A model generated the notes under the pieces. The model was not told the origin of the DNA. It worked only from the letters and a program-made list of their open reading frames with translations, and ran no database searches. A DNA stretch of 5,748 nt from Methylovirgula sp. (lineage in GTDB: Bacteria > Pseudomonadota > Alphaproteobacteria > Rhizobiales > Beijerinckiaceae). Location of the stretch: contig JASHVQ010000186.1 in the NCBI GenBank assembly GCA_030044485.1, positions 1 through 5,748 of the forward strand, written 5' to 3'. Positions 1 to 4,697 of this stretch are shown here, piece after piece. The stretch's first letter is position 1. The number at the start of each line of letters is the position of its first letter. The translations under genes and the position numbers were made by a program.

Positions 1-1388
1 TATTTCTTGGCGATGGAGATGACGAGACGCAGGTTCGCCTCGACCATTTCCTTCTTCGCCTGGCGCGCCTCGCGCTCGCCCTTCTGGACGACCTGCACGA
101 TCTTGCGGAATTCCTGGATTTCGAGCCCGGTCTCGCTGGCCAGCCCCTGAATTTCGGAGCGCAATTCGCGGATATGCTCCTTGCGGCGGGTGACGAAATC
201 CTTCCAGCCGCGCCCGCCGAGTTTGGAAATGCGCAAGAGCCATTTCGGATCGAGCTCGGAATTCTGATAGTTCTTGAGGAAATCCTCGCGCGAGACGCCG
301 GATTCCTCGGCAAGCCGGAAAAGCCGCGTCTCGAGCCCGATCAGCCTTTTGTTGATGTCGTAGAGCTGTTCGACGAGCGCGTCGATGCGGTTCTGGTTCA
401 GCGAAAGCGACTTGACGTCGGTGACGATTTCTTTCTTCAGCGCCTTGTAGCGGCGCTCCTGGGCGGGCGTCAGCGTCTCGTTCTTGAGCTTGTTCTCGAC
501 GTTCTGGTCCTGCAGCTTGCGCAGCTTCTTGTAGGCGTCGGCGATGCGGTCGAAGGTGTCGAGCACCTTGGGCTTCAGTTCCGCCTCCATGGCGGAAAGG
601 GAAACGGAATTTTCGAGATCTTCCTCGTCGTCGAAGGATTCCTCGACGACCGGCGCCTCGCCTTCCTCCTCTTGCTCGGAGCTGGTGCGCAGGGCGGCGG
701 GCGGATTGATGGGGGCCGTGGCGGGAGCGCGCTGCGCGGCGAGCGCCTCCTGCGCGCCGGGCGCGGTCATGTCGATCTTCGGGGTGTTCTTGCCGTCGGG
801 ACCGGCGTAAGTCGCCTCGAGGTCGATGATGTCGCGCAGCAAGACCTTGCCGTCGTTCAATTCGTCGCGCCAGATGATGATCGCCTGGAAGGTGAGCGGG
901 CTTTCGCAGAGCCCGGCGATCATCGCCTCGCGCCCGGCTTCGATGCGCTTGGCAATCGCAATTTCGCCCTCGCGCGAGAGCAGTTCGACGCAGCCCATTT
1001 CGCGCAGATACATGCGCACCGGATCGTCGGTGCGGTCGGCGGGTTCGGAGGATTTGGTGGCGAGCGCCTTGGGCTGGGTGACCTCGACGAGCTCGCCGCC
1101 TTCGATCTCTTCCTCTTCGTCTTCGGCGTCGGCCTCTTCCGGCTCTTCGCTCTCGATGACATTGATGCCCATTTCGTTGAGCATCGCGAGAATGTCTTCG
1201 ATCTGTTCGGAATTGACCTCTTCGGAGGGAAGCACCGCGTTCAATTCGCGGTAGGTGACGAAGCCGCGCTTCTTGGCGGTCTTGATCATCCGTTTGACGG
1301 CGGCATCCGAGAGATCGAGCAGGGGAGAATCGGTCGTCTCGACGGCGCCGCCCTCGGCTTCGGTCTTTTCGTTGTCTTTTTTCGCCAT
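1..1388 (-). CDS. rpoD: RNA polymerase primary sigma factor RpoD (sigma-70), N-terminal part
   Basis: The primary sigma factor directs core RNA polymerase to housekeeping promoters. The window holds the first 462 codons; the frame is still open at base 1, so the promoter-reading regions 2.2 to 4.2 lie beyond the left edge. Residues 1-80 resemble region 1.1 (LLDLSDAAVKRMIKTAKKRG near 23-42). A very acidic stretch follows at about 79-95. Region 1.2 is seen at about 122-155 (DPVRMYLREMG). A long non-conserved insert with a Glu/Asp-rich patch near 238-258 lies before the helical part. The visible end, about 444-462 (KKEMVEANLRLVISIAKK), is the hallmark of region 2.1. The ATG at 1388-1386 is preceded by AGAGGA (1398-1393), four bases away. 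It lies downstream of dnaG on the same strand after a 266-base gap, so it may have its own promoter as well as read-through from dnaG. Identification is secure. Confidence 0.97.
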   Translation of the reverse strand, partial: MAKKDNEKTEAEGGAVETTDSPLLDLSDAAVKRMIKTAKKRGFVTYRELNAVLPSEEVNSEQIEDILAMLNEMGINVIESEEPEEADAEDEEEEIEGGELVEVTQPKALATKSSEPADRTDDPVRMYLREMGCVELLSREGEIAIAKRIEAGREAMIAGLCESPLTFQAIIIWRDELNDGKVLLRDIIDLEATYAGPDGKNTPKIDMTAPGAQEALAAQRAPATAPINPPAALRTSSEQEEEGEAPVVEESFDDEEDLENSVSLSAMEAELKPKVLDTFDRIADAYKKLRKLQDQNVENKLKNETLTPAQERRYKALKKEIVTDVKSLSLNQNRIDALVEQLYDINKRLIGLETRLFRLAEESGVSREDFLKNYQNSELDPKWLLRISKLGGRGWKDFVTRRKEHIRELRSEIQGLASETGLEIQEFRKIVQVVQKGEREARQAKKEMVEANLRLVISIAKK

Positions 1389-1392
1389 CAAT

Positions 1393-1398
1393 TCCTCT
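1393..1398 (-). promoter_or_regulatory. Ribosome binding site of rpoD
   Basis: On the minus strand AGAGGA lies four bases before the ATG at 1388. It supports this start, which also gives the expected MAKK-type beginning and region 1.1. Confidence 0.7.
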
Positions 1399-1491
1399 TG
1401 CCGGTCAGATGCGCGCGTCGCACAGACGCATCACGTCGGGGCCGCGATCTCCGCGCCCATTACGCCATCACAATGTGCGGGAAGGGCCAAT

Positions 1492-1499
1492 CTCCTCCT
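1492..1499 (-). promoter_or_regulatory. Strong Shine-Dalgarno sequence without a clear gene, in the rpoD leader
   Basis: Minus-strand AGGAGGAG is a better Shine-Dalgarno match than those of rpoD or dnaG, yet lies about 104 bases upstream of the rpoD start. What follows is either a TTG only three bases after AGGAGG (1490-1488), opening 19 codons that end in TGA, or an ATG-GCG-TAA minimal frame at 1468-1460. It could serve a tiny leader peptide, act as a ribosome standby site, or be chance in a GC-rich leader. Confidence 0.3.
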
Positions 1500-1502
1500 G
1501 GT

Positions 1503-1544
1503 CGCATTTTGCGAGGGACCTTTATTTGGCCCGCGTGCAATGCG
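1503..1544 (-). repeat. Imperfect hairpin in the rpoD leader
   Basis: Outer arms CGCATT (1503-1508) and AATGCG (1539-1544) are perfectly complementary. Inner arms GGACC (1516-1520) and GGCCC (1528-1532) enclose a seven-base AT-rich loop. In RNA of the minus strand the single inner mismatch becomes a G-U pair, whereas in plus-strand RNA it is A-C. This fits a structure in the dnaG-rpoD transcript. No T-run follows, so it is not a typical intrinsic terminator. It ends just before the strong Shine-Dalgarno sequence at 1499-1492. Confidence 0.35.
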
Positions 1545-1571
1545 CAGGCCAAGCGGACCGCATCCTCCACC

Positions 1572-1593
1572 GACCTGGCGCGCGGCCCAGGTC
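1572..1593 (-). repeat. Perfect 7-bp inverted repeat downstream of dnaG
   Basis: GACCTGG (1572-1578) and CCAGGTC (1587-1593) form a perfect stem with an eight-base GC-rich loop, about 60 bases after the dnaG stop. In the direction of transcription the bases after the stem are GGTGGAGG, with no T-run, so a Rho-independent terminator is not supported. It may be an RNA processing or attenuation element, as hairpins between dnaG and rpoD separate expression of these genes in enterobacteria; that role here is inference. Confidence 0.4.
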
Positions 1594-1654
1594 CACGCAA
1601 AAACACATATTCTTCAACCGCTTCTCGACGCAAGCGCGGCAGGCAAGAAATTCG

Positions 1655-3574
1655 TCACAATACACCGCTCTGCCGGCCAGACGCCGCGCCGAATCCCTCG
1701 ACCACGGCCTCCATTCCCGCCAGAGCGGACAATTGCTCCTGAATCGACTTGAGACGCGCGAGATTCATCTCGCTGGCATCGCCCGCCAAAGCCGCTTCCG
1801 CCAAGACAAGTTCCCTATTTAGGGCCCGCATCTTACGGTGCAAGGCCAAAGCTTGTTTCAGGGCTTCCTCGGCATCGGCGTCGGCCGCTTCCGCCGCGAC
1901 GGTCCAGACACAGGAATGGGCGGTCATTGCTTCAAGACGCCGCAGCACGGGGCCGAGGCCGCCGCGCTCGATCTCGCCGCGCATATCGTCGGCGCCAAGG
2001 CGGCGGGCGGCCCAGAGATCGAGCAGGCTCTGACGAAGCCGCCGCGCCTCGGAATTGCCGAGCTCAAGCTCGGCGAAGGCCTCGCCATGCGCATCGAGCA
2101 GCGCCGGATGATTGAGCAGGATCAGCAAAATGAAGGCTTCGCGCGGAGCAATTCCCGGAGTTTTCGTGCTTAGCAGAGGCGAGCGGGCAAGGCTCGCTCC
2201 GACGCGCAGCGGTTGCGAAACATAGGTCTGCGGCTCAGCGTCGCGGCCCCTGCCGGGCGCCGCCGAAAATCGGTGCTGACGGCGCGGGTCGCGGCCGGGG
2301 CGTGGCGCGCCGAACAATTCGCCGAGGCGATTGCGGAACTCGCTCTGGTAATGGCGGCGCAGCGCTTCGTCGCGAATCGCAGCGCAAAGGTCGGCGAGCC
2401 GGCGCTCAAGACCGGCGCGCGACTCGGGCGTCGCCAAGATCTGCGCTTCGGTCTCGCGCTGCCAGATGAGATCGACAAGCGGCAGGGCCGCGGCCAGCAC
2501 TTCGGCGACGGCGGCATGGCCGCCGTTGCGGGCGAGGTCGTCGGGATCCTGGCCTTCCGGCAGGAGCGCGAAGCGCAGCGAACGCCCAACCCCGATCAGC
2601 GGCAGCGCAAGATCGATGGCGCGATAGGCGGCCTTGCGACCTGGCTTGTCGCCGTCGAAGCAAAGCACGGGTTCTTCCGCCATCTTCCACAAGAGGGCGC
2701 ATTGCTCGGCGGTGAGAGCCGTGCCGAGCGGCGCAACTACATTGGGAAAGCCCGCGGCCGAAAGCGAAATCGCATCGACATAGCCTTCGACAGCGGTGAC
2801 GCCGCCCATCTCATGGGCGGCCTTGCGCGCCCTGTGGTGGTTGTAGAGGACGGCGCCTTTGTGGAAGAGCGGCGTCTCCGGCGAATTCAGATATTTTGGC
2901 TGGACGTCGGCGCTCAGCGCCCGGCCGCCGAAAGCGATGACGCGGCCGGCGCGATCGGCGATCGGGAAAATCACGCGGTCGCGGAAGCGATCGTAGGGAA
3001 CCGCGATCTCGTCGCCGTGGACCAGCAGCCCGGTCTCGATCATCGCTTCGGCGGAGACGCCTTTGGCGGCGAGATAGTCGCGCAGCGCATATTTCTCCGC
3101 GCCCGCATAGCCTAGGCGGAAATCGGCCTGGAGCGCGGAGCCGAGGCCGCGCGCCGCAAGATAATCGCGCGCCTTGGCGCCGCAACGGCCGGCGAGCTGC
3201 GCCGTGAAATAGCCGGTCGCGAGTTCAAGCACTTCGTAGAGGCCGGCGCGTCGCTTTTCCCTTGCGTCCGATTCGGCCGACGCTTGCGGCAGGGGAAGCC
3301 CCGCCTGTTCGGCGAGCCGTGTCACCGCCTCCGGAAAGCTAAGACCCTCGGTTTCCATGACAAAATCGAAGATATTGCCGTTTTTGCCGGCCGAATGGTC
3401 AAACCACGCCATTTTGTGGTCATTGACGAAAAAGGACGGCGTACGTTCGGCGTTGAACGGCGAAAGGCCTTTCCACTCGCGTCCGGCCTTGGTCAGCTTG
3501 ACGCGCTTGCGCACCACTTCCGAGACCGGAAGCCTCGCTTTCAGTTCGTCCAGAAAGGAGGCGGGGAATCGCAT
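1655..3574 (-). CDS. dnaG: DNA primase DnaG, lacking the zinc-binding residues
   Basis: Primase makes the RNA primers for chromosome replication at the fork, together with the DnaB helicase. At 639 residues it is slightly longer than the E. coli protein (581). Residues 1-100 match the N-terminal zinc-ribbon domain in fold-specific positions (GLSPFNAERTPSFFV, GLSFPEAV), but the four usual ligands are replaced by S38, N41, D59 and A62. The polymerase core follows: DRVIFPIADRAGRVIAFGGR near 199-218, PKYLNSPETPLFHKG at 226-240, and the Toprim motifs VEGYVD (E263) and FDGDKPG (D307, D309). A basic, Pro/Arg-rich linker at about 420-465 leads to the C-terminal helicase-binding domain (about 474-639). 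The ATG start is supported by the conserved beginning and by AAGG five to six bases upstream. rpoD follows on the same strand. The core is complete, so the enzyme should be active; zinc-less primases occur, as I recall, in related alphaproteobacteria. Confidence 0.97.
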   Translation of the reverse strand: MRFPASFLDELKARLPVSEVVRKRVKLTKAGREWKGLSPFNAERTPSFFVNDHKMAWFDHSAGKNGNIFDFVMETEGLSFPEAVTRLAEQAGLPLPQASAESDAREKRRAGLYEVLELATGYFTAQLAGRCGAKARDYLAARGLGSALQADFRLGYAGAEKYALRDYLAAKGVSAEAMIETGLLVHGDEIAVPYDRFRDRVIFPIADRAGRVIAFGGRALSADVQPKYLNSPETPLFHKGAVLYNHHRARKAAHEMGGVTAVEGYVDAISLSAAGFPNVVAPLGTALTAEQCALLWKMAEEPVLCFDGDKPGRKAAYRAIDLALPLIGVGRSLRFALLPEGQDPDDLARNGGHAAVAEVLAAALPLVDLIWQRETEAQILATPESRAGLERRLADLCAAIRDEALRRHYQSEFRNRLGELFGAPRPGRDPRRQHRFSAAPGRGRDAEPQTYVSQPLRVGASLARSPLLSTKTPGIAPREAFILLILLNHPALLDAHGEAFAELELGNSEARRLRQSLLDLWAARRLGADDMRGEIERGGLGPVLRRLEAMTAHSCVWTVAAEAADADAEEALKQALALHRKMRALNRELVLAEAALAGDASEMNLARLKSIQEQLSALAGMEAVVEGFGAASGRQSGVL

Positions 3575-3679
3575 CAGTGCCTTTTGGTTTGCGGCCGGCC
3601 ACTATAGATAAGCCGCACGGCGCGGGTAAGAGCCGTCCCCCATAATTCACAGAGCCAGCAGGCGGAGTTTGCGACAGGC
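3575..3679. promoter_or_regulatory. Divergent dnaG/panB intergenic region
   Basis: Only 105 bases separate the two start codons, so promoters for both genes must lie here or overlap the coding ends. Apart from the candidate dnaG promoter, plus-strand CATAAT (3641-3646) could be a panB -10 box, but no acceptable -35 box lies 16-18 bases upstream. The palindromic run GGCCGGCC at 3593-3600 lies between the dnaG -10 box and its start codon. No operator can be named. Confidence 0.45.
3601..3629 (-). promoter_or_regulatory. Candidate dnaG promoter
   Basis: On the minus strand TATAGT (3606-3601) matches the -10 consensus at five of six bases. TTACCC (3629-3624) sits 17 bases upstream but matches the -35 consensus at only three positions. 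The expected transcription start would fall near 3594, giving a leader of about 20 bases before the dnaG ATG. The position in the divergent gap is sensible; the match itself is modest. Confidence 0.35.
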
Positions 3680-4492
3680 ATGACGAGGCTAGCCCGATTT
3701 TCAAGGATGAAGCTCGAGGCAAAACCGATTGCCGTGCTCACCGCCTATGATTACCCCTCGGCCAAGGCCGAGGCCGCGGCCGGCGTCGATCTCATTCTTG
3801 TCGGCGACAGCGTCGGAACCAACGTCTTGGGCTATGCCAGCGAGAAAGAGGTGACCCTCGCCGACGTGGCCCATCACGTGCGCGCCGTCCGGCGCGGCGC
3901 ACCCGAGACGCCGATTCTCGCCGATCTTCCCTTCCGCAGTTACGAACAGCCGGGCGCGGCCGTCGCCAACGCCGGAAAGCTTATCGAAGCCGGTGCCGAC
4001 ATGGTGAAATTCGAGGGGCCGCGCGTCGAAATCGCCGCGGCTTTGAAGGCGGCCGGGATCCCGGCATCCGGGCATCTCGGCCTCGAGCCGCAGCATCACG
4101 CGCAGAAGCGTCTGAAAGGCCGCTCGCTCGAGGAGGCTTCGCAATTGCTCGCCGATGCGCGCGCTCTCGATGCCGCCGGAATTTCCATGCTCGTGCTCGA
4201 ACTGATCCCGGAGGAAGTAGCGGCGCGAATCGCGCAGTCGATTAACGCGCCCACGATCGGCATCGGCGCCGGACGGCACACCGATGGGCAGGTGCTGGTG
4301 ATCCATGACATGCTCGGGGTCGCCGAAGTCGATTTCCGCCACAACCGGCGTTATGCTTCGATAGGCGTGCTCACCGCCGAGGCCTTGGCGCATTATGTCC
4401 GCGACGTGCGCGAGGGGCGGTTTCCCGCAGAGGACAATGTCTTTCATCTCGCACAGGATGAGCTTCTGGGCTTTGCGGGCAAGGGGTCCTAA
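3680..4492 (+). CDS. panB: 3-methyl-2-oxobutanoate hydroxymethyltransferase PanB
   Basis: PanB transfers a one-carbon unit from 5,10-methylene-tetrahydrofolate to alpha-ketoisovalerate, giving ketopantoate, the first committed step of pantothenate and CoA synthesis in the cytoplasm. At 270 residues it is close to the family length (264 in E. coli). It shows the TIM-barrel motifs in order: ITAYDY-like LTAYDYPSAK (20-29), LVGDS with metal ligand D43, HHVRAVRRGAP (65-74), ADLPF with ligand D82, MVKFEG (K110, E112), GHLGLEPQ (131-138), VLELIPEE with catalytic E174, IGIGAGRHTDGQVLV (193-207) and HDMLG. The stretch after GHLGLEPQ is about three residues shorter than in E. coli and lacks the usual GG(Y/F) element. 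The ATG at 3680 is preferred over the one at 3707, which has AAGG directly against it. A GGCGGAG at 3661-3667 is rather far (12 bases), so initiation may be weak. panC is not adjacent in this window. Confidence 0.95.
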   Translation: MTRLARFSRMKLEAKPIAVLTAYDYPSAKAEAAAGVDLILVGDSVGTNVLGYASEKEVTLADVAHHVRAVRRGAPETPILADLPFRSYEQPGAAVANAGKLIEAGADMVKFEGPRVEIAAALKAAGIPASGHLGLEPQHHAQKRLKGRSLEEASQLLADARALDAAGISMLVLELIPEEVAARIAQSINAPTIGIGAGRHTDGQVLVIHDMLGVAEVDFRHNRRYASIGVLTAEALAHYVRDVREGRFPAEDNVFHLAQDELLGFAGKGS

Positions 4493-4602
4493 CGGGCCTG
4501 GAAAAGGACGCGACTTGGCGCCTATTCCGACTTCGCGCCTATTCTGACTTGGCGCCTATTCTGACTTGGCGCCTGTTCTCAAGTGCGAGGAACGCCGGCG
4601 AA
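4493..4602 (+). other. Gap between panB and the small pyrD-leader frame
   Basis: No gene is supported. The stretch is dominated by the 17-bp tandem repeat. I see no T-run terminator after panB and no clear sigma-70 promoter for pyrD, so read-through from panB cannot be excluded. GAGGAA at 4587-4592 is a plausible ribosome binding site for the ATG at 4603. Confidence 0.5.
4512..4579 (+). repeat. Four tandem copies of a 17-bp unit
   Basis: Four head-to-tail units of exactly 17 bases lie at 4512-4528, 4529-4545, 4546-4562 and 4563-4579, with consensus GACTTGGCGCCTATTCT. Units differ by single changes: C for the last T in unit 1, C for G in GGCGCC in unit 2, and G for A in TATT in unit 4. Three units carry the palindrome GGCGCC. 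The array starts 19 bases after the panB stop and ends 23 bases before the small frame at 4603. The 17-base period is not a multiple of three and every frame is non-coding here. It could be a slippage-generated minisatellite or an array of protein-binding sites; nothing in the sequence decides between these. Confidence 0.9.
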
Positions 4603-4641
4603 ATGGAGCTAATTCATAAGATCGTTCCGGACGTTCCCTTG

Positions 4642-4675
4642 GCGCGCCGCTCGCCGTTCGGCGAGAAGGGCGCGC
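4642..4675 (+). repeat. Strong hairpin just upstream of pyrD
   Basis: Outer arms GCGCGCC (4642-4648) and GGCGCGC (4669-4675) and inner arms CTCGCCG (4650-4656) and CGGCGAG (4659-4665) are each perfectly complementary over seven bases. They are joined by a small asymmetric internal loop (one base against three). The apical loop is nominally two bases, so the top pair probably opens. No T-run follows, so this is not an intrinsic terminator. It lies inside the small frame at 4603-4701 and ends 22 bases before the TTG start. Confidence 0.6.
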
Positions 4676-4691
4676 ATCGCTTCCAAGCGAT
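4676..4691 (+). repeat. Second hairpin, six bases before the pyrD TTG
   Basis: ATCGCTT (4676-4682) and AAGCGAT (4685-4691) are perfect inverted repeats; realistically six pairs close a four-base TCCA loop. It abuts the preceding hairpin and occupies the place where a pyrD ribosome binding site would be expected. A ribosome translating the small frame would have to open it. Confidence 0.5.
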
Positions 4692-4697
4692 CCTGCC

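Larger units (their letters stand above)
1389..1654 (-). other. dnaG-rpoD intergenic region / rpoD leader
   Basis: These 266 bases between the dnaG stop and the rpoD start hold no convincing gene on either strand. They contain two inverted repeats (1503-1544 and 1572-1593), a strong but unattached Shine-Dalgarno sequence (1492-1499) and an AT-rich patch near 1599-1617. On the minus strand a poor promoter match, TTGCGT and TATGTG 18 bases apart, overlaps the AT-rich patch, but I do not consider it reliable. A promoter for rpoD somewhere here is likely from the gap length; its position cannot be fixed by eye. Confidence 0.5.

Noticed and set aside
1521..1561. rpoD promoter with minus-strand TTGGCC as -35 box and the AT-rich stretch CAAATA as -10 box
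   Set aside because: The -10 match is only two of six positions, which is no better than chance.
174..1742. A 522-codon plus-strand open frame opposite rpoD
   Set aside because: It is the antisense shadow of rpoD: the minus strand encodes clear sigma-70 regions 1.1, 1.2 and 2.1, while the plus-strand product is low-complexity and resembles no family I know. High GC makes such shadows common.
2213..3115. A 300-codon plus-strand open frame inside dnaG
   Set aside because: It lies wholly opposite the polymerase core of primase and its product shows no recognisable motif.
3701..4447. A 248-codon minus-strand open frame opposite panB
   Set aside because: Antisense shadow of a gene with all PanB motifs intact; no ribosome binding site or family resemblance was seen.
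4512..4579. CRISPR array
   Set aside because: The 17-base units abut with no spacers between them, and there are no cas genes.
4642..4691. Rho-independent terminator before pyrD
   Set aside because: The stems are strong but no run of T follows either of them, and pyrD begins within a few bases.
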